From: Actinomycetes bacterium
Lineage (GTDB): Bacteria > Actinomycetota > Actinomycetes > Actinomycetales > Microbacteriaceae
DNA: 13,416 nucleotides
Assembly (NCBI GenBank): GCA_023457615.1
Contig: JAEWKY010000337.1
Location: 1 to 13,416, forward strand
Direction of reading: 5' to 3'
Both the position numbers and the translations under genes were made by a program. Under the pieces are notes generated by a model. That model was given only the letters and a program-made list of their open reading frames with translations. It ran no database searches and was not told the origin of the DNA. This document shows, piece after piece, positions 1 to 7,624 of the stretch (position 1 is its first letter; every line of letters starts with the position of its first letter).

Positions 1-2154
1 GGGGGGCCCGCCCCCCCCCCCCGCGACGACGAGCGCGCTGCCCAGCGCGAGGAGCGACGCGGCCAGGGTCGACGTCCCGGTCGTGTCGACGCCGCTCGTG
101 GCGAGCGCTCCCCCGCCGGGCGCCGCCACGGGGTCCGGCACGTCGACGGGGATGCTCACGGTCGAGCTCGCGCTCACGAGGGCGGCGCCTCCGGGCGCGA
201 CGAGCTCCGCGCGCGCCGAGTTGGCGATCGCCGCGTCGGCGAGGTCGGCGGCGACGACCGTGTACGCGGCGACGCAGTCGAGCGAGTCGCCCGGGGCGAC
301 GGTCGTCGCGGGGCAGGTCACCGCACCGAGCACCCCCGAGCCGCTGAACGACTCCTCGACGACGACCGGGTTCGTGAGCGTCACGTTGCCCGCGTTGACG
401 ATGCGGAACCGGTAGCCGAGCTCCTGCCCGGCGGCCGAGACCGCGGCGCGATCGACGGTCTTCGCGAAGTCGACGGCCGGTGACCGTGGGATCGCGACAC
501 CCGCCGACGATGGAGCCGACGTGACGAGACCGCCCGAGGCAGCCGAGGCCGACGCGGTCGCGGTGTTGTCGACCACGCCCGCGTCGACATCCGCCTGGGT
601 GAGCACGTAGTCGGCCGTGCAGTCGGCGAAGGCGCCCGGCGGGATCGCGCCCGCGGGGCAGGTCGCCGCCGGCGCGGTGCCCGCCCCCGTGAAGGCGGTC
701 TCGTCGATCGCGAGTCCGCTGAGCGCCACGTTGCCCGTGTTGGTCACCCGGAACCCGTAGTCGACGCGGTCGCCCGCGGCGTCGGCGCCCGACGACGTCA
801 CCGACTTGACGAGCGAGATCGCGGGCGCGGGCGTCAGCGGCACACCCACCGTGGAGGGGGCCGCGGCCGCGCGCGTCGCCGATCCGACGGGCAGCCCCGA
901 GGCCGAGGCCGTGTTGCTCACACCGCTCTGCGCCACGTCGGCGGGCGTGAGCGTGTAGCTCGTCGTGCACGTCGTCTGCGTCCCCGGCGCGAGGGTCGTG
1001 GCGGCGCACACCGCCGTCGGCAGCGTGCCGGACCCGTCGAAGGCGATCTCGTCGATGCGCACGTCGCCGATCCCGACGTTGCCCGTGTTGGTCACGACGA
1101 ACGTGTAGTTCACGACGGTGCCGACGGTGAAGTCCGCGACGTCGGTCAGATCGGCCGACTTGACGACGCTCAGCCCGGGAGCCGCGACGAAGACGACGTC
1201 GATCGTGATCGTGCTGTCGTCGATCTGGCCGCTCGAGTCGGTGATGCGGTAGGCGACGGGGGTCGTGGTGCCGAGGAACGAGGCGTTCGGGGTGAACTCG
1301 ACGTCGCCCGTGAGCGGATCGACGACGTAGACCCCGTCCGCGGTCGTGAGGGTCGTCACGGGGGTCGTGCCGTCGAGGAGCCGCACGGACTCGTCGACGA
1401 GGACGGCTCCGACTCCCGGGGTGTCGTCGGCGTACGGCGAGACGGTGACGGGAACGCCCTGCCCGGTCGTCGCGCTGTCCGGCGCCGCGACCGGGCTCGG
1501 GGCGTCGAGGACGAGCGAGACGTTGTCGATGTAGGCGTCGTTGGCCGGCGCGACGAAGCGCTGCGTGACGATCTGGATGACGACATCCCGGGTGCCGACG
1601 GGCAGCCGCTGGGTCTGCGCGAACGGCACGAAGCCCGACACGTTGCCGCGATCGACGGGCAGCACCGGCCCGAAGGTCACGGTCGCGAGCGTCGCGGCGG
1701 CCCCGTCGCGGAACGTGTACACCACCCGCGCGTTGTCGGCCTGGGTCGTGTAGCCGCCGATGTAGGCCGAGAGCAGCGCATCGACGTTGCCGTTGTCGAT
1801 CGCGGCCGCGGACGGCGCGAGGTCGATCGTCTGGCTCGCGGTCGACGCCCCGCCCTGCCCGGTGAGCAGGGCGACGCCGCCGGGGTAGGTCGCCCCCGTG
1901 GCGCCCGCCGGACCCACGATGATCGAGGGAGGGTAGCCGCCCACGCCGTGCGTCTGGCGCAGGAGTCCGCCGGTCCAGCCGACCGTGACCGGCTGCTCCC
2001 CGCCCCCGTTGACGACGAGCTCGCCGGGCTGGAGCACGACCGGGTCGGCGTCCGCCCGCGTCGTCGGCCACGCGGCGAGGGTCCCGGCGAGCAGGAGAGT
2101 CGCGGCGACCGCGGCGACGAGACGGCGCGGACGGCGCACGGATTCCAGCGACAC
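1..2154 (-). CDS. Secreted surface protein with CshA-type and three DUF7507 repeats, 3' end cut by window edge
   Basis: The frame is open for 718 codons from a GTG at 2154 to the window edge, with no stop. A GGGGG run 6 bases upstream may act as ribosome binding site. Residues 1-36 are a signal peptide: Arg-rich start, hydrophobic core, cleavage near Ala-Asp-Ala. About residues 45-215 look like a lectin/galactose-binding-like beta domain ending in IDNVSLVL. Residues 222-320 match a CshA-type fibril repeat (YVVDPLTGDVEFTP, then VAYRITDSSG). Three DUF11/DUF7507 repeats follow at about 327-440, 445-557 and 561-671, each with a Y.F.V.N.GNV core and two cysteines. At 684-688 is LATSG, which resembles an LAxTG sortase signal, followed by a hydrophobic stretch. 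The usual basic tail is replaced by Gly/Pro encoded by the terminal homopolymer. Probably a cell-wall-anchored adhesin or structural protein; the ligand is unknown. Confidence 0.85.
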   Translation of the reverse strand, partial: MSLESVRRPRRLVAAVAATLLLAGTLAAWPTTRADADPVVLQPGELVVNGGGEQPVTVGWTGGLLRQTHGVGGYPPSIIVGPAGATGATYPGGVALLTGQGGASTASQTIDLAPSAAAIDNGNVDALLSAYIGGYTTQADNARVVYTFRDGAAATLATVTFGPVLPVDRGNVSGFVPFAQTQRLPVGTRDVVIQIVTQRFVAPANDAYIDNVSLVLDAPSPVAAPDSATTGQGVPVTVSPYADDTPGVGAVLVDESVRLLDGTTPVTTLTTADGVYVVDPLTGDVEFTPNASFLGTTTPVAYRITDSSGQIDDSTITIDVVFVAAPGLSVVKSADLTDVADFTVGTVVNYTFVVTNTGNVGIGDVRIDEIAFDGSGTLPTAVCAATTLAPGTQTTCTTSYTLTPADVAQSGVSNTASASGLPVGSATRAAAAPSTVGVPLTPAPAISLVKSVTSSGADAAGDRVDYGFRVTNTGNVALSGLAIDETAFTGAGTAPAATCPAGAIPPGAFADCTADYVLTQADVDAGVVDNTATASASAASGGLVTSAPSSAGVAIPRSPAVDFAKTVDRAAVSAAGQELGYRFRIVNAGNVTLTNPVVVEESFSGSGVLGAVTCPATTVAPGDSLDCVAAYTVVAADLADAAIANSARAELVAPGGAALVSASSTVSIPVDVPDPVAAPGGGALATSGVDTTGTSTLAASLLALGSALVVAGGGGGPP
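383..1176 (-). repeat. Tandem DUF7507 domain-coding repeats
   Basis: Three consecutive domain-sized repeats lie inside the surface-protein gene. The core acgttgcccgtgttggtcac is identical at 728-747 and 1076-1095, and a diverged copy starts at 383. At the protein level the cores are VVNYTFVVTNTGNV, VDYGFRVTNTGNV and LGYRFRIVNAGNV. The repeats make the gene prone to copy-number change and to assembly collapse. Confidence 0.8.
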
Positions 2155-2191
2155 GTGTAACCCCCGAGAAAGCGAATGATCCCCAGGTCTC

Positions 2192-2197
2192 ACTCTA
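2192..2197 (-). promoter_or_regulatory. Possible -10 element for the surface-protein gene
   Basis: On the minus strand TAGAGT lies 37 bases upstream of the GTG start, in the 55-bp gap after the GH130 gene. It fits the actinobacterial TANNNT consensus, but I see no convincing -35. A perfect 10-bp palindrome, gtgacgtcac, sits just upstream at 2204-2213 and includes the GH130 stop codon. The call rests on one hexamer. Confidence 0.3.
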
Positions 2198-2209
2198 GGG
2201 GCGGTGACG

Positions 2210-3268
2210 TCACTCCGTGCGGTCGAGGCGCGCGACGCCGATCTTCGAGTCGGCCATGCCGTAGAAGACGTACGGGATGCCGTCGATCTGCTCGATCGCG
2301 GTGGGGAACACGACGTTCGGCACGATGCCGCTGCGCTCCTCCTCGGTCTCCGGGGCGAGCAGCGGCACCTCCGACCGCGCGACGACCTCCCACGGCCGCT
2401 CGGCGTCGAGGATCATCCCCCCGGCGGCGTAGTTGACGTTCTGCTGCTGCTCGAACGACGACCGCGCGAGCTCGCCCGTCACGCCGTGGTGCAGCAGCAA
2501 CCAGCCCTCCGGCACGCGGAGCGGCGGGGGCCCGCCGCCGATCTTCAGCTCCTCGAAGGGGAACTCGGGGCCGGCGAGCATCCGCGACTGCCGCCAGAGG
2601 GTGAGATTCGCGAGATCGCGCTCGACGTCGGCGAGCGGGACGAACGCGATCCAGATGCTCTGCCGCGGGTCGTCGACCCCGGCGGGCAGCCGCACGCCCT
2701 CCGACGCGCGCACCTCGCCGAGATCCCACATCGGGCGATGGAGCACCGCGAGGCTCTCGGTGCCGTCGGGCGCCGTGACCGGCTCGGGGAAGAAGACGGT
2801 GTCCTTGTTGTGGAAGAGGTTGAGGTCGATGTCGAGCTCGTCGTCGTAGGCGAAGAGCGCCGGCCCGAGGCGGCGCCAGGTGCGCAGATCGTCCGAGACC
2901 GCGAGCGCCGTCCGCGGGCCGAGCGGACCGTAGGCGACGTAGGTCATCACGTGCAGCCCGAGACGCGCCACGAACGTGACCCGCGGATCCTCGACGCCCG
3001 CGTTCGCCGCCCCGCGCTCGAACCCGCGGTCCGGCGCGAGCACGACCCCCTCGCGCTCGACGCCGACGGGGATCCCGTCCTCGACGACGACGCGGGCGAG
3101 CCCCACGCGCGAGACGTTGCCGGACGCGACCAGGCGCGGCAGCAGATAGAGGGCGCCGTCCGCGCCGCGACCGCTGCCGGGGTTGAGCACGCCCTCGGCC
3201 TCGAGGTCGTCGCCCGGCCGAGGCGTCATCACGATGCCGACCCGCGTCAGGCCGTAGGGGAAGCTCAT
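2210..3268 (-). CDS. GH130-family glycoside phosphorylase / beta-mannosidase
   Basis: This 352-residue cytoplasmic protein has no signal peptide. It shows the five-bladed propeller motifs of family GH130: NPGSGR (29-34), GVEDPRV with the candidate catalytic Asp94 (91-97), LFHNKD (151-156), LHRPMWD (176-182), LLHHG (258-262), YAAGGMILD (280-288), and YGMADSKIGVA near the C terminus. GH130 enzymes phosphorolyse or hydrolyse beta-1,4- or beta-1,2-mannosides; which reaction applies here cannot be told from the sequence. It is the last gene of the sugar-import operon. Its ATG overlaps the stop of the upstream permease gene as ATGA, which implies translational coupling and rules out the longer upstream frame. 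By inference it cleaves the sugar brought in by the transporter. Confidence 0.85.
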   Translation of the reverse strand: MSFPYGLTRVGIVMTPRPGDDLEAEGVLNPGSGRGADGALYLLPRLVASGNVSRVGLARVVVEDGIPVGVEREGVVLAPDRGFERGAANAGVEDPRVTFVARLGLHVMTYVAYGPLGPRTALAVSDDLRTWRRLGPALFAYDDELDIDLNLFHNKDTVFFPEPVTAPDGTESLAVLHRPMWDLGEVRASEGVRLPAGVDDPRQSIWIAFVPLADVERDLANLTLWRQSRMLAGPEFPFEELKIGGGPPPLRVPEGWLLLHHGVTGELARSSFEQQQNVNYAAGGMILDAERPWEVVARSEVPLLAPETEEERSGIVPNVVFPTAIEQIDGIPYVFYGMADSKIGVARLDRTE

Positions 3269-4098
3269 CCTTTGACTCCGGATCCGAGGTTGGTCGAGGT
3301 GAAGTAGCGCTGGAACACGATGAACAGTGTGACGGCAGGCACGGCGAGCACGAAGGCTCCCGCGAGCGACGCGCCGAACGGATTGCTCGCGGTCGCGGCG
3401 ACGTTGCTGATGTAGTTCGCGAGCGACACCGCGAGCGGCTGGAGCGACTCGTCCTTCGTGATGAGGAACGGCCAGAGGAACTCGTTCCACGGCCCGATGA
3501 AGGTCAGCAGCACGACGGTCAGCAGCGCGGGACGCACGAGCGGCAGCGCGACGCTCCAGAGCAGGCGCAGCTCCCCCGCCCCGTCGATCCGCGCCGCCTC
3601 GAACAGGTCGCGCGGGATGCCGATGAAGTACTGCCGGAAGATGATCACCGCCGACGAGTTGATGAGGAACGGCAGGATCATCCCGAGGTGACTGTCGGCG
3701 AGGCCGTAGTCGCGCGCGATGAGCACGTAGAGCGGGATCATGAGCAGCTGGAACGGCACGACCTGCACGAGCAGGGCGAGCGCGAACGTCACGCCGCGCC
3801 CCCGCCAGTGCAGGATCGCGAGCGCGTAGCCGGCGAGCGCCCCGAACACGACGGTGCCGAGGATGACCCCGCCGGTGAAGATCCCCGAGTTCAGCAGGCC
3901 CGTGCCGAGCGAGATCCGCTCGTTGATCTCGACGTAGTTCTGGCCCGTGAGGTTCGCCGGGTTCGGGAAGGCGCCCGCGATCGTCGGATCGGGCTCGGTC
4001 TGCAGCGACCCGATGAACATGTAATAGAACGGGAAGAGGAAGGCGACCGCGCCGACCGTCAGCACGACGTAGCGCAGCGCCGTCTGCAGGCGGCTCAT
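3265..4098 (-). CDS. Carbohydrate ABC transporter permease, MalG type
   Basis: This 277-residue membrane protein is close to the usual length of about 280. The first membrane helix is at residues 9-31. The inner-membrane core follows, with the EAA loop at about 167-190 (EAARIDGAGELRLLWSVALP), which docks on the ATPase subunit. The C terminus reads SGVKG, typical of MalG-like permeases. The ATG at 4098 overlaps the preceding permease stop as ATGA, and GGAGG lies just upstream. Together with the MalF-type subunit it forms the channel of a CUT1-family sugar importer. The substrate cannot be read from the permease; the GH130 gene downstream points to a mannoside. Confidence 0.92.
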   Translation of the reverse strand: MSRLQTALRYVVLTVGAVAFLFPFYYMFIGSLQTEPDPTIAGAFPNPANLTGQNYVEINERISLGTGLLNSGIFTGGVILGTVVFGALAGYALAILHWRGRGVTFALALLVQVVPFQLLMIPLYVLIARDYGLADSHLGMILPFLINSSAVIIFRQYFIGIPRDLFEAARIDGAGELRLLWSVALPLVRPALLTVVLLTFIGPWNEFLWPFLITKDESLQPLAVSLANYISNVAATASNPFGASLAGAFVLAVPAVTLFIVFQRYFTSTNLGSGVKG

Positions 4099-5024
4099 CG
4101 GTCCTCCCCTCCCACGAAGCGTCGCTGCAGCCACGCGATGACGAGCACGAGGACGATCAGGATCACGCCGATCGCGGCGGCGGTGTCGGGCGTGCCCTGC
4201 TGGATGCCGCGCTGGTAGATGAGGAGCGCCGGCGAGGTCGAGGCGCCGTCCGGCCCGCCGCCGGCCGTCAGGAGGTAGGGCTCGGTGAAGAGGTTCGCGC
4301 CCGTGATCGTCGACAGCAGCACGACGAGCAGCGTCGCGGGGCGCACCGACGGCACGGTCACCGAGAAGAAGCTCCGCACCTTGCCCGCGCCGTCCATCTG
4401 CGCGGACTCGTAGAGCTCCTTCGGCACCCCCTGCAGGGCGGCGAGGTACAGCAGGATGTAGAACCCGAGACCCTTCCAGGTCACGAAGAGGGCGATGGTC
4501 GGCATCGCGAGACCCGTGTTGACGAGCCACGACGGGTCGGGGGCGAGCGGTCCGAGCAGCGTGTTGACGAGGCCGTCGCCGTTGAACAGGAAGAGCCAGA
4601 CCGCGACCACCGCGACGGAGGCCGTGACGTAGGGCACGTAGAAGCTCACGCGGTAGAACGCGCGGGCGCGCACGACGCGGTTGAGCGCCGTGGCGAGCAC
4701 GAGCGCGAGCACGACGGTGAGCGGCACGTTGAGGAGGAGGAAGACGCCGACGTTGCCGAAGGAGCGCCAGACGAGCGGGTCGGTCACGACGTTGCGGAAG
4801 TTGTCGAGCCCCACGAAGGGACGGTCGACCTCGTAGCCCGGGGCGGTGAAGAAGTAGTCGTGGAACGCCATGTAGACCGAGAACCCGAGCGGGAACGCGA
4901 ACACGACGATGACGAACGCGAGGTACGGCGCGCTGAACAGGATGCCGAGCGGGTTGCGCCCGAGCGGACGGCGTCGCGGACGCCGGGGCGCGAGAGCGGC
5001 GGGGGTGGTGGCGGTCGCGGTCAC
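4095..5024 (-). CDS. Carbohydrate ABC transporter permease, MalF type
   Basis: This 309-residue protein begins at a GTG with a strong ribosome binding site (AGGAGGG, 4 bases before the start), only 8 bp after the stop of the binding-protein gene. The first 25 residues are Pro/Arg-rich and cytoplasmic, followed by six predicted membrane segments. The EAA loop is at about 206-229 (ESAQMDGAGKVRSFFSVTVP). The TEPYLLTAGGGP stretch at about 247-258 is typical of CUT1 MalF-like permeases. It pairs with the MalG-type protein encoded next. The long frame extending upstream in this phase is spurious: it would overlap the whole binding-protein gene. Confidence 0.92.
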   Translation of the reverse strand: MTATATTPAALAPRRPRRRPLGRNPLGILFSAPYLAFVIVVFAFPLGFSVYMAFHDYFFTAPGYEVDRPFVGLDNFRNVVTDPLVWRSFGNVGVFLLLNVPLTVVLALVLATALNRVVRARAFYRVSFYVPYVTASVAVVAVWLFLFNGDGLVNTLLGPLAPDPSWLVNTGLAMPTIALFVTWKGLGFYILLYLAALQGVPKELYESAQMDGAGKVRSFFSVTVPSVRPATLLVVLLSTITGANLFTEPYLLTAGGGPDGASTSPALLIYQRGIQQGTPDTAAAIGVILIVLVLVIAWLQRRFVGGEDR

Positions 5025-5032
5025 GGACCCTC

Positions 5033-6322
5033 CTAGGGCTGTCGGGCCAGGTCGTCGAACTTGACGGCGGCGTCGTCGAGCGCCGCCCGCACGTCGGCGT
5101 CGGGACCGCCGAAGATCACGGCCCCCGACCACGCGTCGCGCAGCGCTTGCAGCATCGCGACGGTGTTGGGCGAGGTGGGCACCTCCACGACGCGCGCCGC
5201 CTGCTCGCCGAAGGCCACGTAGTCGGGGTTCGCGGCGAAGTAGTCGGCGTAGGTCTCGGCGAGGCCCTCGCGCAGCGGCATCTGTCCGGTCAGCTCGAGG
5301 AACAGCCCGTCCTGCTCCTCGCTCGTCGCGAACTTCAGCACCTCCCACGCCGTCGCGGGGTGGTCGCAGGCCCGGTAGAGGCCGATGTTCTTCGCGTCGC
5401 TGAACGTCCAGATCTCGTCGGTCGGCATCCCCCCGCTCGTCGGCACGGGCACGGAGCCCCAGTCGACGTCCTCGTAGACGGAGATCGCCCACGGCCCGAC
5501 GATGGACATCGCGGCCTGCCCGTCGGCGAACGCGTCGCCCGTGTACTTCTCCTGCCCGGCGAGGCCCTCCGTGTAGAGCGTGTGCCAGAACTCGGCCACG
5601 GCGGCGCCCTCGTCGCTCGCGAAGGTCGAGGCGTCCCCGTCGAGCAGCGGCGCGCCGCCGGTCTCCGCGGCGTACAGGGGCAGGAAGTCGAACTGGATCT
5701 GGAAGAACTCGCTCGTCGGAGCGGGCCAGATGGCATACGGGGCGGCGCCCGACTCGACGAGCGTGCGCGCCGTGTCGAGGAACTCGTCGTAGGTCGCGAG
5801 GCGCGGCTCGTCGGGATCGAGCCCCGCCTCGGCGAACAGCTCGCGGTTGTAGAAGATCTGCACGGGGTTCGACTTCCACGGCAGCTGGAAGTAGGCGCCG
5901 TCGGCGCTCGCGTACTGGGCGGCGAGGTCGCCGCTGCGCTCCTCGATGTACTCCGCGCCGCCCTCGAACCGCGTCAGGTCGAGCAGGCCGCCCTGCTTGG
6001 CGAACTGGCCGACCGCCGCCGGGGCGGTGTTGAAGACGAGGCACGGGGCCGTTCCCGCGGCGATCGCGGCGCCGAGCACCTCCTCCGAGCTGCGCCCGGC
6101 CGGGATCTCCTGAGCGGTGATCTGCTCGTCGGGATGCTCCGCGTTCCACGCCTCCACCATCTGCTGTCCCCAGGCGAGCTCCTGCTCGTTGTTGGAGTAC
6201 CAGATGTCGATCGGGCCGGTGCTGTCGAGGGGGCCGCCGGTCGAGCCGCCCGCGCCGCAGGCGGTGAGCCCGAACGCCGCGAGCGCCGCCACAGCCCCGA
6301 CCGTCGTCGTCCGTCGTCGCAC
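5033..6322 (-). CDS. ABC transporter extracellular solute-binding lipoprotein
   Basis: This 429-residue protein is a family 1 carbohydrate-binding component. Residues 1-21 are a lipoprotein signal peptide (three Arg, hydrophobic core, lipobox LTAC) with the lipidated Cys at 22, so the protein should be tethered outside the membrane. The mature part starts IDIWYSNNEQE and shows the usual two-lobe pattern: AWNAEHPD, FYNRELFAEAGLDP, a GDAFADGQAAMSIVGPWA block near residue 270, and a C-terminal helical lobe. The GTG at 6322 was chosen because GGGAGG lies 7 bases upstream and the signal peptide starts there; the frame continues further upstream but would run into rimK. It is the first gene of the sugar operon, the usual position for the component needed in highest amount. 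Confidence 0.92.
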   Translation of the reverse strand: MRRRTTTVGAVAALAAFGLTACGAGGSTGGPLDSTGPIDIWYSNNEQELAWGQQMVEAWNAEHPDEQITAQEIPAGRSSEEVLGAAIAAGTAPCLVFNTAPAAVGQFAKQGGLLDLTRFEGGAEYIEERSGDLAAQYASADGAYFQLPWKSNPVQIFYNRELFAEAGLDPDEPRLATYDEFLDTARTLVESGAAPYAIWPAPTSEFFQIQFDFLPLYAAETGGAPLLDGDASTFASDEGAAVAEFWHTLYTEGLAGQEKYTGDAFADGQAAMSIVGPWAISVYEDVDWGSVPVPTSGGMPTDEIWTFSDAKNIGLYRACDHPATAWEVLKFATSEEQDGLFLELTGQMPLREGLAETYADYFAANPDYVAFGEQAARVVEVPTSPNTVAMLQALRDAWSGAVIFGGPDADVRAALDDAAVKFDDLARQP

Positions 6323-6404
6323 GAGTGCTCCCTCCCCAGCCACCCCGAACCTAGGAGCGGGCCGGGCACGGCGGTGAGGGTCTTGACACCCCGGACGCGC
6401 GGGA
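6323..6404 (-). promoter_or_regulatory. Intergenic region expected to carry the sugar-operon promoter
   Basis: These 82 bp separate rimK from the binding-protein gene on the same strand. TAGGTT (minus strand, about 6348-6353) could be a weak -10. I see no good -35 and no LacI-type palindrome. A short GGGT/ACCC hairpin downstream of rimK is too weak to call a terminator. The operon could be partly read through from rimK. Confidence 0.25.
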
Positions 6405-7598
6405 CTATTCCGCCGCGGGGATCGGCTCGGCCGGGAGCTTGCGCACCCGCGCACGACGACGACGACGCTCGGGGATCATCGAGCGCATCTCCTCGAGCTT
6501 GCCGAAGCACAGCAGCCGGTCGCCGGCCTCGAGCGACACCCGGTTGCGCGGGTTCGGGATGACGGTCGAGCCGCGGTGCAGCGTGAGCACCGTGATGTCG
6601 CGCTCCCCGAGCTCCGACTCCCCGAGGGTCTTGCCGACGAAGCTGCCGTTGTTGTGCACGAGGATCTCGGCGACGCCGTAGCCGGTGGAGACCGAGAGCC
6701 GCTGCCGCACGTCGATCTCGGGGAACGCGACCTGGTTCGCGACGTAGTCGACGATGGCGCCCGCGACATCCAGCTGCGTCGCCGCCTCGATGCCCTGCAG
6801 GCCCGGCGACGAGTTGACCTCCATCACGAGCGGACCCTCGGCGCCCTCGAGCATGTCGACGCCCGCGACGCGCAGCCCCATGATCTGCGCCGACCGCACC
6901 GCGATCTCCTCGTACTCGGGCGTGAGGTCGACGCGCTCGACGGTGCCGCCGCGGTGCACGTTCGAGCGGAACTCGTCCCCCTGCGCGGTGCGCCGCATCG
7001 CCGCGACGACGCGGTCTCCGACGACGAGGGCCCGCACGTCGCGGCCCTTGCTCTCCGCGACGAAGTGCTGGATGAGCACGTTCTGGTTGGTCGACTGGAG
7101 CGTCTCGATGATCGCCTCCGCGATCTTCACCTCGGGGGCGAGGATGACGCCGATGCCCTGGGTGCCCTCGAGGAGCTTGATGACCACGGGGGCTCCGCCG
7201 ACGCGCTCGATCGCCGGCCGCACGTCGGCGCGGTTGCGCACGAACGTCGTCGCCGGCATGCCGATGTTGTGCCGGGACAGGATCTGCGTCGCCCGCAGCT
7301 TGTCGCGCGCGTTCGAGATGCCGTTCGCGGTGTTGGGCGTGTAGACGTCCATCTGCTCGAACTGGCGCACGACGGCGGTGCCGAAGTAGGTGATCGAGGC
7401 GCCGATGCGCGGCAGGATCGCGTCGTAGTCGGAGAGACGGTTGCCGCGGTACTGCAGGTCGGGCTCCGAGCCCGTGAGGTCGATGCCGAAGCGCAGCGTG
7501 TTGAGCACCCGCACGTCGTGCCCGCGCTGGAGCGCCGCGGCCTTGAGCCGCTGCGTCGAGTACGCCTTGGGCGCGCGCGACAGGATGGCGAGTTTCAT
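6405..7598 (-). CDS. rimK: RimK-type alpha-L-glutamate ligase with C-terminal RCK_C domain
   Basis: This 397-residue ATP-grasp ligase starts MKLAILSR, the canonical RimK N terminus, which decides the ATG at 7598; no clear Shine-Dalgarno precedes it. Residues 1-290 cover the whole usual RimK length. They include the ATP-binding segment VVIKLLEGTQGIGV (Lys141) and the metal-binding MEVNSSPG (Glu260, Asn262). Known RimK enzymes add glutamates to the C terminus of ribosomal protein S6. Residues about 300-371 form an extra domain of RCK_C/TrkA-C type (FVGKTLGESELGERDITVLT, then PRNRVSLEAGDRLLCFG), normally found on potassium channels and transporters as a ligand sensor. The tail from 378 is Arg-rich and ends AAE. 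It is divergent from a RimK-associated protease. The substrate is assumed to be S6, but another acceptor is possible. Confidence 0.88.
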   Translation of the reverse strand: MKLAILSRAPKAYSTQRLKAAALQRGHDVRVLNTLRFGIDLTGSEPDLQYRGNRLSDYDAILPRIGASITYFGTAVVRQFEQMDVYTPNTANGISNARDKLRATQILSRHNIGMPATTFVRNRADVRPAIERVGGAPVVIKLLEGTQGIGVILAPEVKIAEAIIETLQSTNQNVLIQHFVAESKGRDVRALVVGDRVVAAMRRTAQGDEFRSNVHRGGTVERVDLTPEYEEIAVRSAQIMGLRVAGVDMLEGAEGPLVMEVNSSPGLQGIEAATQLDVAGAIVDYVANQVAFPEIDVRQRLSVSTGYGVAEILVHNNGSFVGKTLGESELGERDITVLTLHRGSTVIPNPRNRVSLEAGDRLLCFGKLEEMRSMIPERRRRRARVRKLPAEPIPAAE

Positions 7599-7624
7599 GG
7601 AGAGGGGCCTGACAGGATGGTGGC
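7599..7624. promoter_or_regulatory. 26-bp divergent promoter region between rimK and its partner protease
   Basis: The two start codons are only 26 bp apart on opposite strands, so each -35 region must lie inside the other gene's start. On the plus strand CAGGAT (7613-7618) ends 6 bases before the protease GTG, a spacing that suits a leaderless transcript. No Shine-Dalgarno is visible for either gene. Promoter elements are weak and inferred. Confidence 0.4.

Noticed and set aside
2204..2213. Perfect palindrome gtgacgtcac as an operator
   Set aside because: Only 10 bp, overlaps the GH130 stop codon, and occurs once in what I examined. A chance palindrome is likely without comparative support.
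2187..2213. Terminator hairpin after the GH130 gene
   Set aside because: The CCCC/GGGG pairing around the TAGAGT segment has mismatches and no T tract, so it is too weak to report as a feature.
4095..6149. A 684-codon minus-strand frame that seems to fuse an extra N-terminal part to the MalF-type permease
   Set aside because: The extra part is an out-of-frame shadow of the binding-protein gene. A strong ribosome binding site and GTG at 5024 give the true start.
6450..6475. Simple CGA/CGT-type trinucleotide run as a regulatory repeat
   Set aside because: It is in frame and encodes the Arg-rich tail of the RimK protein, so coding bias explains it.
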